A stretch of 64,000 bases of DNA from Entomospira culicis (GCF_028748145.1 NZ_CP118181.1:1550211-1614210); one strand, 5' to 3'; positions 25,535 to 33,802 are shown, counted from the stretch's first letter. Notes: generated by a model from the sequence alone, not told the origin. Numbers and translations: made by a program.

Positions 25535-26521
25535 TTATTCTAACAACCTATTTGTAAAAATTTCTTCAATAATAATATTTTGCCCATTATTAGGAAGTAA
25601 GCCCTCTGCGCTCGCCCACGCCAAATAGCGGGCAAAGACCTTGCCATCCATGCGACCAAATTGACCATTATGATTAAGATAAAGCGTCGCTAAGTGCACC
25701 GTACTCGCCTCAATCAGCGCCCGATCCATTCCCGACACCGCACTTAAAAAGATCTCGCTCGCCTTACCTGGATTCTCAACAGCATACGCATAGCCACGGG
25801 CAATCGCGCGCATCGCCTTTGCCAGAGCAACCTCTCGCTTGGCGATATTCTCGTCGGTGGAGAGAATCATCGGGGTGTAGAAGTTGAGCGCATCGTCGTA
25901 CTCGCGCACAATAATTTCATTAAGCATAATGCCTTGTAGCTTAGCGGCCAAGAGATCCCAGCCTCTAAAGACCCAGAGATAATCACCCTCCCCATGCACC
26001 AGCGCGTTGAGATCGGCCATCGACCCCGTAGCAGCTAATGTAACTTCGGGATTCTCCACCCCATCGCGTGCCATAATGGCTCGCACCGTAGCGATGTCGT
26101 TGGCGCTACCATAGCTCAAATAGCGCTTGCCCACTAAATCGCTAGGACGCGTAATATTATTCTCTTGCAAAGAGACCAACACCGAATCATTCTCTTGTAA
26201 AATCGCTGCTACAGCCACAATCGGCAAACCTTGGTCGCGTCCAAAAAAGAGCGTACTCTCCCAGCCAATCAACAAATCCACCTGATTAGTCAACAAGAAA
26301 TCTAACCCACCATCTTCAGGCGCTTGCAGAATCGTAAGCTCCACACCCTCTTCCGCCAAGTATCCCATCGCCTGCGCCACATAAAGCCCAATGTGGTTGG
26401 TATTAGGCACCCAATCTAGCATGATGCTCACCTTATCTTTGGATTCTTCATCTTTCGCCTTGCCCGTGCAAGCCACCATGCTAAAAACTATCCCTAAACC
26501 AACAATAAAAAGTCCTCTCAT
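25535..26521 (-). CDS. thiY: Thiamine-precursor binding lipoprotein (NMT1/THI5-like)
   Basis: A 328-residue periplasmic binding protein with a signal peptide ending in lipobox SMVAC (Cys18). The family motif LDWVPNTNHIGLYVA is at residues 35-49. VGKRYLSYGSANDIATV and DYLWVFRGWDL are also typical of ThiY-type pyrimidine binders. It captures the precursor outside the inner membrane. The ATG abuts the thiX stop. Confidence 0.9.
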   Translation of the reverse strand: MRGLFIVGLGIVFSMVACTGKAKDEESKDKVSIMLDWVPNTNHIGLYVAQAMGYLAEEGVELTILQAPEDGGLDFLLTNQVDLLIGWESTLFFGRDQGLPIVAVAAILQENDSVLVSLQENNITRPSDLVGKRYLSYGSANDIATVRAIMARDGVENPEVTLAATGSMADLNALVHGEGDYLWVFRGWDLLAAKLQGIMLNEIIVREYDDALNFYTPMILSTDENIAKREVALAKAMRAIARGYAYAVENPGKASEIFLSAVSGMDRALIEASTVHLATLYLNHNGQFGRMDGKVFARYLAWASAEGLLPNNGQNIIIEEIFTNRLLE

Positions 26522-27301
26522 TTACGTTCTCTCCTCCTTATCTATAAGATGATACCTACGCATCACCCGTTGCTCTAACTGACTACTAATAAAAATAATC
26601 AGTAAACTCAACCCAATGCTCAAGGCGATGGTTGCCATCATCAGGGCGTAATCGTAGCTCTTTCGGCTTCGCAACAACGTATTGCCCAGACCATCTTGCC
26701 CGCCCAGCCATTGTGCCGTAATCACCACCGAGATAAGGTATGTTGCCGAGACGCGCACGCCACTAAAGAAGCCCACCATCGCCATGGGCCAGCGCGCCAT
26801 CCTAAAGATCTGCCAACGACTTGCCCCATAGCTACGCAACAACGCCTCAACTTCGCGATCGCTCTTGGCTAACGCCTGACTAAAGCCCACATAAATCGGG
26901 AAAAAGGTAACCAACACCACAATCACTAGCTTGCTCGTGGTGCCAAAACCAAGCAACAAGAGCACCAGCGTCGTGGTAGCGATAGGCGGACTGGCCTGCC
27001 ATGCATATAATAAGGGATAAAGAAGGCGCGCTAACCAAGGCAACGGCTCTAAAACAATCGCCAAGACAAAAGCAACAACTGCGCCTAAAAAGAGACCAAT
27101 CACCGCTTGATAAAGCGTCTCCACCGTGCCTAGCCACAAGAGCTCACGATGCCTTACCATAGAAGCAACAATAGTAGATGGTTTGGGAAAAATGCGCACC
27201 CAAAGGGTAAAATAGTCGTCGGCAAAGAGTTGCCAAAGAACTAACCACGCAAGATAAAATAGAGCAATCGCAATAGATAAACGAATTTCTTTTATACGCA
27301 T
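26522..27301 (-). CDS. thiX: Thiamine-precursor ABC transporter permease
   Basis: A 259-residue permease with about six spans. The EAA-type loop reads SYGASRWQIFRMARWPMAM near residue 160. It is the first gene of thiXYZ and lies directly behind the TPP riboswitch. GAAGGAAG, the last part of the riboswitch 3' side, also supplies the ribosome-binding site. Confidence 0.9.
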   Translation of the reverse strand: MRIKEIRLSIAIALFYLAWLVLWQLFADDYFTLWVRIFPKPSTIVASMVRHRELLWLGTVETLYQAVIGLFLGAVVAFVLAIVLEPLPWLARLLYPLLYAWQASPPIATTTLVLLLLGFGTTSKLVIVVLVTFFPIYVGFSQALAKSDREVEALLRSYGASRWQIFRMARWPMAMVGFFSGVRVSATYLISVVITAQWLGGQDGLGNTLLRSRKSYDYALMMATIALSIGLSLLIIFISSQLEQRVMRRYHLIDKEERT

Positions 27302-27305
27302 ATGG

Positions 27306-27394
27306 ATGCTTCCTTCGCTGGCATTATCCAGAATCAGGTTCGATGGGTCGATGCATAGGCATCCTCTCAGCTTAACAAGCTCCCCAGCTCCTTT
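27306..27394 (-). ncRNA. TPP riboswitch (THI element)
   Basis: On the minus strand the conserved parts occur in order: GGGGAGCTT, GCTGAGAGGAT, a variable P3 arm, GACCC, GAACCTGATTCTGGATAATG and CCAGCGAAGG. This matches the thiamine pyrophosphate aptamer closely. Because the 3' end contains the purine-rich ribosome-binding site 5-10 bases before the thiX ATG, control is most likely at translation: bound TPP would hide the site. Confidence 0.95.
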
Positions 27395-27436
27395 GATACG
27401 TTTATTCTATCTTAACTGCTCTTTTTTGTCAAGTAA

Positions 27437-27919
27437 CTACTCTTCAATTTGCGTGTTGTTCAACACCCAGCGATAGACGTGTAAGATAAACCAAGAGGCA
27501 AAGAATGCCATAAAGAGCATATACATTGCACCGGCGATACCTGTTACCCAAACCGGTGATAGGTCGGTTTGATAAAGCCACATCACCAAGCCAGCAAAAA
27601 GAGAGGTAACAATCAAAAAGAGAAACCAACCAATTAGCACTAAAGACAAAATACCAATCGCCTGTCCTTTGTACTTAAGCTTCTGTCCGCCTACTTGGGT
27701 ATGCTCTACCAAGTACTTAGCGATGCTGTTGACAATGGTAGGCAAAGCAAAAATCATCACGCCTAAAACGATAAAGGCCATCACCGAGCGGATAAACATG
27801 CTCTCCACCGCACCCGAGACTGCCGAGGCGACCACCGCCGTACCCACAATCAACAACACAGTGCGAATCAACGTCCACATCAAGGCATTTACCGATCCTT
27901 CAAAGCGAAACCCTTTCAT
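27437..27919 (-). CDS. Small DUF898-like membrane protein
   Basis: A 160-residue protein with four predicted spans. It begins KGFRFEGSVN and has an internal HTQVGGQKLKYKGQAIG segment; this F-x-G / Y-x-G module before a span is reminiscent of DUF898 (YjgN-like) proteins and recurs in the next three genes. The similarity is by pattern, not by search. AAGGAGG precedes the ATG, and a long hairpin lies just upstream. Confidence 0.75.
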   Translation of the reverse strand: MKGFRFEGSVNALMWTLIRTVLLIVGTAVVASAVSGAVESMFIRSVMAFIVLGVMIFALPTIVNSIAKYLVEHTQVGGQKLKYKGQAIGILSLVLIGWFLFLIVTSLFAGLVMWLYQTDLSPVWVTGIAGAMYMLFMAFFASWFILHVYRWVLNNTQIEE

Positions 27920-27929
27920 AAGAACCTCC

Positions 27930-27971
27930 TTATATTAAGCGCTAGCAATAACGCTAGCTCACTTAATATAA
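27930..27971 (-). promoter_or_regulatory. Leader hairpin abutting the ribosome-binding site
   Basis: Arms TTATATTAAG and CTTAATATAA (10 of 10), continued by two GCTAGC blocks, enclose a short loop. The 3' arm is followed at once by GGAGG, so the site is next to the stem. The 5' arm contains the -10 hexamer. Confidence 0.6.
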
Positions 27972-27993
27972 TGCAAGGATGAAAAAAGATCAA
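27965..27993 (-). promoter_or_regulatory. Promoter of the 27437 gene
   Basis: TTGATC (27993-27988), 17-base spacer, TATATT (27970-27965). The expected start site is inside the leader hairpin. Confidence 0.6.
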
Positions 27994-28042
27994 CCTCAAT
28001 TACGTAACAAAAAATTGATAGCGAGCAAAACGATTCGCTTAG

Positions 28043-29278
28043 CTATGCCTCAATCTCTTCGGTATTGCGGATAAACCAGCGCCCTAGCAGATAGTACACC
28101 AGCATCTCTAGCGACAAGAATGCCTGTAAGATACCCGCGCCCACCACAAAAATCACGCCCACATTCCAACTAGGTGCGCTCTCATCACTTGCACTGCTCG
28201 CGCCTAACATTCCAGAGAAACTCTCTAGTATCTTTTTGGAGAAACTCTCACTGATCGCATTGCTTACCATCAAGCTCACCATCATTAAGGCGAAGAGACC
28301 CAACCAGATATACCACATCTGCCAAAATTTACCCCTAAAGCGAAATGCTCGCTCGGGTAAGCTCACCTGTTTTGCTAGCGTACTAAAGCTCCACGTAACC
28401 ACGCCTGCCATCAACACCGTGAGTGCAAGATAGAGCGGCCAAGCAAGACCCAGTAGCGTCGCAGAGCTATTCTCTGCCAATGGCGATAAATCAATTTTGT
28501 CCGACTCAAATGATTGATATGCCCACACACTCCATAACCAACTAATCACAATAGCTCCCACGTAGTAGAGTGTCATCATCGGGACAAAGCTAAACCATTT
28601 ACCGCGATACGCAAGCAGTTGCACGCCCCCACCATGGCTCGTTTTGCTTCCATAGTAGCCCACCACCCGATGCATCACCACCGCATACACTATCGCTAAA
28701 AGAAAAAGAAAGGGCATCATACGGAAATGAAGCGCCGAAAAGATACCCTGTGCATTTACATCCTCGAAATTGCCACTGGTGATAGTGTCCAATACCCAGC
28801 CCTGAATGTCATAGAACATAAAGCCCATCACTAATCCCACCACAACTTGCAATGCCACGTAATGGATTGCCAAGTAACGCCAAGAACCACCTAGTGTAAA
28901 GCGCTCGCCCTTGAACGTGCTCTCTTTTGCAAAGTAACGCGCTTGGGTAATCATCTGCCATGCCCACGCCACGCTATAGGCAAGAAACAGTACAAAAAAG
29001 AGCGCCCCCAGTAGCCAGAGGTGCCGTTGTAGTGCGCCCTCATCGATACCCATATACTTCATGGCGTTGCTCACCATGTTGGTATCTAAATCTAGCCCAC
29101 CCCGACGCGCAACATACACACTATAGCGCATGCTCAACCACATCACCAACTGCGATCCCTTAGGCAACAAGACAAACAACACCACCGCCAGCATCCCCAC
29201 CAGCGAAACCCACCGCGCCGTCATCGCAACACGTTGACGCTGTAAAAACGCAATAAAATTCCCTTCAAACTTTAACAA
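28043..29278 (-). CDS. Modular multi-spanning membrane protein (DUF898-like)
   Basis: A 411-residue protein with about eight spans arranged as repeated units, each opened by a soluble F-x-G style motif: MLKFEGNFIAF at the start, STFKGERFTLGGSWRYL near residue 140, GGGVQLLAYRGKWFSF near 228 and RAFRFRGKFWQMW near 323. This fits three or four DUF898-like modules. The start is TTG with an AGGAG site. It is one of four related adjacent genes. The function is unknown; a channel or transporter role would be a guess. Confidence 0.75.
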   Translation of the reverse strand: MLKFEGNFIAFLQRQRVAMTARWVSLVGMLAVVLFVLLPKGSQLVMWLSMRYSVYVARRGGLDLDTNMVSNAMKYMGIDEGALQRHLWLLGALFFVLFLAYSVAWAWQMITQARYFAKESTFKGERFTLGGSWRYLAIHYVALQVVVGLVMGFMFYDIQGWVLDTITSGNFEDVNAQGIFSALHFRMMPFLFLLAIVYAVVMHRVVGYYGSKTSHGGGVQLLAYRGKWFSFVPMMTLYYVGAIVISWLWSVWAYQSFESDKIDLSPLAENSSATLLGLAWPLYLALTVLMAGVVTWSFSTLAKQVSLPERAFRFRGKFWQMWYIWLGLFALMMVSLMVSNAISESFSKKILESFSGMLGASSASDESAPSWNVGVIFVVGAGILQAFLSLEMLVYYLLGRWFIRNTEEIEA

Positions 29279-29310
29279 CTCTCTTCTCCTATTCTATTGA
29301 GATATTAAAT

Positions 29311-30396
29311 TTATTCTAAACCTAAATCCTCTTCCTTATTTGGTAACTCTTCATAATGAATCCCTCGAATCACCCATCTTATCATGACATACGTCCACCA
29401 AGCATAAGTCAGTATAAAAAACCCCGTAACCAAAACGACCGTCAACATCACTGCCTCTGTCAAAATCGGGATAATCACGACGATAATCAGCACCGACCCA
29501 AAGACAATCGAGAGCCCCATAAACTTAAACAGCGTCTTGACCCCCGTCCGAAATGCTAACGGGCGCTCACCATAGGTAATTAAACCCAGTATCTGCCGCG
29601 TAAAGAGACGAATTAAGAAGGGGCTAGCAATCACAACCACCATAAACATAAGGGCAAATATCCCTTCATGCACCATCTCTTGAAAGACACCCACCAGATA
29701 GAATGGCGTTAAGTAGAGGCTGTAAATTTTGAGGATCTGGAGAAATTTGCCCTCATAGACAAAATCTTCTGGACTCTCCTCTACCACCAAGTGAGGCACG
29801 CCCCACTCTAGCCACTTATGCAAAACAAACGCACTGGTGATGACTTGTATCACGGTAGAGGCGACTCCTGCCACCAAGGTAAGTGTCTCAATCTTCAAAG
29901 ACTTGAGCTCCTCAAATGGTGCTCCAACTAATCCTGCTAAGATATTCACCCCAAGTGCGATAAAAAAGAGTTTGATGAGCCCACCCATGCGCCCATCAAA
30001 ACGCACCCGATGCCGACCCAGCCTGCTAACATCGGCAAAGTAGCGCATCAGCGTACGGTAGTACCACGACAAAACAAAAGGCGAGGCAACCAGCATCAGC
30101 AAGATAAAGAGAAAAATCGCACCAAAAAGCCCAAGGAAAGCAAGGAGCGTCGACTCATCCATATCTGCAAATAACTCTTCGAAATACGCCTGCAACGCCT
30201 CAGGATTCTCCTCCACCGTAGACAAGGCGATCCAAAAATCCTCCTCAAAAAGAATCGCAGGCTCTAAGCCCGCCGTCTTCAGCGCGCCAAAAACCATCAT
30301 CGCTCCCACTAGCACTAACCCAAAATTCAATAGTAAAAAACCACTCATCCGCTTGAGGTATCCACCAAACGTCCCATTAAACGCTACTGCTTGCAC
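29311..30396 (-). CDS. Modular multi-spanning membrane protein, duplicate copy A
   Basis: A 361-residue protein starting MQAVAFNGTFGGYLKRMSGF (GTG start). F-x-G style modules recur at RFDGRMGGLIKLF (near 130), DFVYEGKFLQILK (near 212) and PLAFRTGVKTLFK (near 278), each before paired spans. It is a clear paralog of the 30574 gene: the first 20 residues are identical and the rest is diverged but collinear. Copy A has an extra acidic insert (ENPEALQAYFEELFADMDES) and a longer C-terminus (PNKEEDLGLE). Confidence 0.78.
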   Translation of the reverse strand: MQAVAFNGTFGGYLKRMSGFLLLNFGLVLVGAMMVFGALKTAGLEPAILFEEDFWIALSTVEENPEALQAYFEELFADMDESTLLAFLGLFGAIFLFILLMLVASPFVLSWYYRTLMRYFADVSRLGRHRVRFDGRMGGLIKLFFIALGVNILAGLVGAPFEELKSLKIETLTLVAGVASTVIQVITSAFVLHKWLEWGVPHLVVEESPEDFVYEGKFLQILKIYSLYLTPFYLVGVFQEMVHEGIFALMFMVVVIASPFLIRLFTRQILGLITYGERPLAFRTGVKTLFKFMGLSIVFGSVLIIVVIIPILTEAVMLTVVLVTGFFILTYAWWTYVMIRWVIRGIHYEELPNKEEDLGLE

Positions 30397-30524
30397 GCTA
30401 TCACCATCCTTGTTCTATATTATACGTAATTTTTTTACTATAGCATACATGGTTCACCCAAATTGTGCAAGTAGACAAAAGCGATCGTTTCATCTATACT
30501 CTAACCTATGAGAATCTGGATTAC
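30341..30524. repeat. 184-base direct repeat, copy A (with 31475-31658)
   Basis: It covers the first codons of copy A, the intergenic region and the first 17 bases of an rfbD-like frame. It is nearly identical to, and the same length as, 31475-31658, which spans the start of copy B through the true rfbD start. Confidence 0.85.
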
Positions 30525-30558
30525 CAAGGAGAATATCCCATTATCCACCCTGCTCTAA
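30508..30558 (+). pseudogene. Relic of the rfbD 5' end
   Basis: ATGAGAATCTGGATTAC is identical to the start of rfbD at 31642, with the same upstream TAGACA-17-TATACT promoter 7 bases before the ATG. After codon 5 the sequence departs and the frame stops after 16 codons. It marks the end of the duplicated segment and could still be transcribed. Confidence 0.8.
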
Positions 30559-30573
30559 GGCAAGATCCTCATC

Positions 30574-31530
30574 TTAATTGGGAATCTCTTCATAATGAAT
30601 TGCCATTATTGTCCAACGCGCAATCGCATAGATCCACCAAGCAAGAATCAACGTAGAAAAAGGGAAGACAACGAAGATATCTAATACCGCCTCACCCACT
30701 AATAGAATAAATATTACGATTGGGATAAAGATAACAACCGCATAGATAACCGTGAAACCAATCAAACGAAAAGGCCACTTAATGCTCGCTCTCCATTGCA
30801 AAGGATGCTTACCATACGTAATAAAACCAACCATCTGCTTCATTACCCAATACAGTAAGAAGATACCGCCCATCACAAGCATCAAAAACCTAAGGATCGG
30901 TGTGGCCTCTGCAAAAAAGAGATTATTAATAATATGGAATGGCATTACGTAGAGCGCATAAATGTTAAAAATATCTCCCCATCTTCCTCGATAAACCAAA
31001 TCCGCCGAACTCTTCTCGACCACCACATGCGATACGCCCCACTTTAACCAATAATGGGAGAGCGTAGCACCCAATATCGCTTGTGTCATGGCAGAGAAAA
31101 TTTTTGCTGAAACAGGGAACGCAGCAAACGGTGCTACGACTAATCCTGCCAAGATATTCATCCCCCAAATAATAAAGTAGATCCTAATCAACCCACCCAT
31201 GCGCCCAGTAAAACGTAACTGATGCCGATCCAGCCTGCTTGCACCCACAAAATAGCGTATTAATATGTGGTAAAACCACGAAAACGAGAACGGTAAAACC
31301 ACGAATGACCATAATATCAAGAGCAAGAGGAGCGTCGGATTCTCCCTTAGTGTAGCCAAAGCGGTTAAAATATTCTCCTTAAAAATAATCGAAGGCTCTA
31401 AGCCCGCCGTCTTCAATGCCCCAAAAACCATCATCGCTATCACCAACGGTAACCCAACCCCCAGCAACACAAAGCCACTCATCCGCTTGAGGTACCCACC
31501 AAACGTCCCATTAAACGCTACTGCTTGCAC
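30574..31530 (-). CDS. Modular multi-spanning membrane protein, duplicate copy B
   Basis: A 318-residue paralog of the 29311 product with the same GTG start and N-terminus, then RFTGRMGGLIRIYF, DLVYRGRWGDIFNIY and PLQWRASIKWPFRLIG modules ahead of membrane spans. It ends ARWTIMAIHYEEIPN, matching IRWVIRGIHYEELPN of copy A. It is transcribed away from rfbD from the shared intergenic region. Function unknown. Confidence 0.78.
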   Translation of the reverse strand: MQAVAFNGTFGGYLKRMSGFVLLGVGLPLVIAMMVFGALKTAGLEPSIIFKENILTALATLRENPTLLLLLILWSFVVLPFSFSWFYHILIRYFVGASRLDRHQLRFTGRMGGLIRIYFIIWGMNILAGLVVAPFAAFPVSAKIFSAMTQAILGATLSHYWLKWGVSHVVVEKSSADLVYRGRWGDIFNIYALYVMPFHIINNLFFAEATPILRFLMLVMGGIFLLYWVMKQMVGFITYGKHPLQWRASIKWPFRLIGFTVIYAVVIFIPIVIFILLVGEAVLDIFVVFPFSTLILAWWIYAIARWTIMAIHYEEIPN

Positions 31531-31658
31531 GCTATCACCATCCTTGCCTTATATTATAAATCATTTTTTTACTATAGCATACATGGTTCACCCAAATTGT
31601 GCAAGTAGACAAAAGCGATCGTTTCGTCTATACTCTAGCCTATGAGAATCTGGATTAC
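31475..31658. repeat. 184-base direct repeat, copy B
   Basis: Partner of 30341-30524. This is the intact arrangement: start of copy B, intergenic region, start of rfbD. Confidence 0.85.
31606..31634 (+). promoter_or_regulatory. rfbD promoter (leaderless type)
   Basis: TAGACA (31606-31611), 17-base spacer, TATACT (31629-31634), then 7 bases to ATG 31642. There is no room for a ribosome-binding site. Confidence 0.65.
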
Positions 31659-32514
31659 GGGGGGAGATGGACAACTGGCACGCGCGCTTCAACAACAACT
31701 GCGTCGGCAAGGTGCGCCCTTTGTTGCCACCAACCGTAGCCAGTGCGACCTCACCGATTATCGAGCGGTTGAGAGCTTTGCCCAACAATATCGCCCCACG
31801 CTCATTATGCACACCGCCGCCTTTACTCATGTCGACCACGCCCAGCAACACCAGCTCCAAGCCCTTGCCGACAACCTTCTCGCCACGCGTAATCTTACAC
31901 ACATCGCGCAACCCTACCGCGCTAAAATTGTCTTCTTCTCTACCGACTATCTCTTTGACGGCACCAAAACCTCGCCCTACCTCGAGAGCGACTGCCCCAA
32001 TCCTCTACAATGGTACGGTAAGAGCAAGCTCCTCGCCGAAGAGACCTTGCACCCCTACCCAAATCATCTGATTATTCGTCTATCGTGGCTCTACAGCACC
32101 GAGCGTGGATTTGTCCTGGCCATTCTCCAACAACTGCGCACCCAAGCCAGCCTCACCGTGGTAGAGAATGAAATCGGCACGCCCACCTTTATCCCGTCTA
32201 TTGTACCAGCAATTCTTGCCCTTGCCACTAGCCCAGCCGTGGGTACGTATCATCTTGCCAGCGAAGGAGAGGTAAGCCGATATCACCTCGCCCAGGCCAC
32301 CCTTAACCTCGCGCAACGTAGCCTCAACCTATCCACCAACCCCACCCTCCACGCCATCACCAGCCATGCCTATCGACAAGCCCATCCACAGACCGCCACA
32401 CGCCCCATCTACAGCCCATTAGCCAGCCAAAAAGCCAAACAAACCCTCGCCATCGCCTCGCTAGGCACGTGGCAGGAACACTTGCAAGCATTTTTTCGAC
32501 ACTATCTTTTATAA
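31642..32514 (+). CDS. rfbD: dTDP-4-dehydrorhamnose reductase
   Basis: A 290-residue SDR enzyme for the last step of dTDP-L-rhamnose synthesis. The NAD(P)H motif is ITGGDGQLA (residues 5-13); HTAAFTHVDHAQ, VFFSTDYLFDG and the catalytic YGKSK near 123 follow. Its stop codon directly abuts the stop of the convergent rfbC. RfbA and RfbB are not in the window. Confidence 0.92.
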   Translation: MRIWITGGDGQLARALQQQLRRQGAPFVATNRSQCDLTDYRAVESFAQQYRPTLIMHTAAFTHVDHAQQHQLQALADNLLATRNLTHIAQPYRAKIVFFSTDYLFDGTKTSPYLESDCPNPLQWYGKSKLLAEETLHPYPNHLIIRLSWLYSTERGFVLAILQQLRTQASLTVVENEIGTPTFIPSIVPAILALATSPAVGTYHLASEGEVSRYHLAQATLNLAQRSLNLSTNPTLHAITSHAYRQAHPQTATRPIYSPLASQKAKQTLAIASLGTWQEHLQAFFRHYLL

Positions 32515-33039
32515 TTAAGGCTGAAAGTGGGGCGCTTGGGCATCTTTTGCTGACAAAATTTTATACCGAGGCCAGGGAACCGACCATATCGGGCTATCGT
32601 GGGCAACGCTTCGCTCGTGGCTTGCATGATACTCGGCGCTCGTATGATAAAGCACCAAATTATCCTGCCCCAAAGCATAAAAGCCGTGGAGAAATCCTTT
32701 AGGAATCCACAATTGACGCATGCTCTTGGCCGTTAAGTAAAAGCTAAACCACGACAAATAGGTCGCGCTCTGGGGGCGGATATCGACCACTACATCCCAA
32801 ATCGCCCCTTGTAGAACACTCACCAGTTTGCCTTGCGCGTAAGGTTCAAGCTGATCGTGCAATCCGCGCAACACCCCATATTTACTCCAACTAAGATTAC
32901 TCTGCACCAACGCATCGGGTAAACCAAGCGCCCTAAGGGTGCTAGCTTTACTAAGCTCCATAAAACACCCGCGCTCATCACGATAAAGCGGAGGCGTGAT
33001 AACCATCAAGCCATTGGCAAAACGACGCACCTGCATCAC
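32515..33039 (-). CDS. rfbC: dTDP-4-dehydrorhamnose 3,5-epimerase family protein
   Basis: A 174-residue cupin. YRDERGCFMEL, YGVLRGLHDQ (catalytic His region), WDVVVDIR and IPKGFLHGFYAL are RmlC motifs. The usual RGLHFQ has Asp in place of Phe. The start is GTG 33039 or ATG 33036, 3-6 bases after the HAD gene stop, so it is coupled to it. Together with rfbD it indicates rhamnose-containing glycan. Confidence 0.9.
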   Translation of the reverse strand: MMQVRRFANGLMVITPPLYRDERGCFMELSKASTLRALGLPDALVQSNLSWSKYGVLRGLHDQLEPYAQGKLVSVLQGAIWDVVVDIRPQSATYLSWFSFYLTAKSMRQLWIPKGFLHGFYALGQDNLVLYHTSAEYHASHERSVAHDSPIWSVPWPRYKILSAKDAQAPHFQP

Positions 33040-33042
33040 AAT

Positions 33043-33684
33043 CTAAGTGTGTTGTGCCAAAAATTGATGCAATTCTGCCACCGTAGCCACCCAGTAATCG
33101 CCCTCGGCAAGCTCGGCCATATCGCGCGCATAGCCATAGCCCACCCCGATAAACGGGACACCCACCTCTTGCGCTCCGGTTAAATCAAAGTGGCGATCGC
33201 CCACCATGATCGGCGCTTTTGCTCCCGTTGCTTCAATAACCGTACGCATCAGCTGTGCCTTGGTTTCGGGAGCATCGGGATAGTAGCCAGCCACCGCGTC
33301 AAAAAGATGCCCGATGCTAGCAACTTCCAAGATCTTGTCCAACGAAGGGCGAAACTTCAACGAGGCGATGGCTTGCTTCTTGCCTGCCTGCTTAAACTCC
33401 TCCAGCATCGGCATAATCCCATCAAAAAAGATGAGGTGCTCCAACGCCGACTCCTGATAACGTGGGCGAAAATAGACAATCATCTGGGTAACCACATCGG
33501 GCGCTGCCCCCACAATATTTGCCAACGACCACTCCATGGGTGGCCCCACAAACTCTTTAAGGTCGTAGCCATCGGGGTTAAAGCCAAACTCCGCTAACAT
33601 CTGGCGCAAAATCTTGTGCAAACCAGGGCGGGTGTCGTATAGTGTGCCGTCAAAGTCATAAATAATTAAATCGAACTTACTCAT
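33043..33684 (-). CDS. HAD-superfamily phosphatase (phosphoglycolate phosphatase-like)
   Basis: A 213-residue HAD hydrolase: nucleophile motif IYDFDGTLYDT (residues 7-17), motif II Ser near KQAIASLK, and motif IV MVGDRHFDLTGA near 157. A four-helix cap lies between. The substrate is not known; Gph/PpaX-type enzymes act on phosphoglycolate or pyrophosphate. It has a leaderless-type promoter and precedes rfbC in one unit, though the link to rhamnose synthesis may be chance. Confidence 0.87.
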   Translation of the reverse strand: MSKFDLIIYDFDGTLYDTRPGLHKILRQMLAEFGFNPDGYDLKEFVGPPMEWSLANIVGAAPDVVTQMIVYFRPRYQESALEHLIFFDGIMPMLEEFKQAGKKQAIASLKFRPSLDKILEVASIGHLFDAVAGYYPDAPETKAQLMRTVIEATGAKAPIMVGDRHFDLTGAQEVGVPFIGVGYGYARDMAELAEGDYWVATVAELHQFLAQHT

Positions 33685-33690
33685 GCCTAT

Positions 33691-33719
33691 AGTCTACCCA
33701 TTTTCACCACTTTAGACAA
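33691..33719 (-). promoter_or_regulatory. Promoter of the HAD-rfbC unit (leaderless type)
   Basis: TTGTCT (33719-33714), 17-base spacer, TAGACT (33696-33691), then exactly 6 bases to ATG 33684. Confidence 0.6.
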
Positions 33720-33767
33720 CCGCCCAGCTATTTGTGGCCATGATGAGAGAAAATTACCTATTTTTAC

Positions 33768-33796
33768 TTTACATTCAAACAAACCCATGGTAAAAT
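33768..33796 (+). promoter_or_regulatory. Promoter of the 33803 gene (leaderless type)
   Basis: TTTACA (33768-33773), 17-base spacer, extended -10 TGGTAAAAT (hexamer 33791-33796), then 6 bases to ATG. The GAAAGG in that gap touches the ATG and could not act as a normal ribosome-binding site. Confidence 0.65.
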
Positions 33797-33802
33797 GAAA
33801 GG

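Noticed and set aside
30465-30656. 63-codon plus-strand frame in the duplicated intergenic region
   Set aside because: It spans promoter sequence and the 3' end of the 30574 gene. The meaningful frame there is the rfbD relic at 30508.
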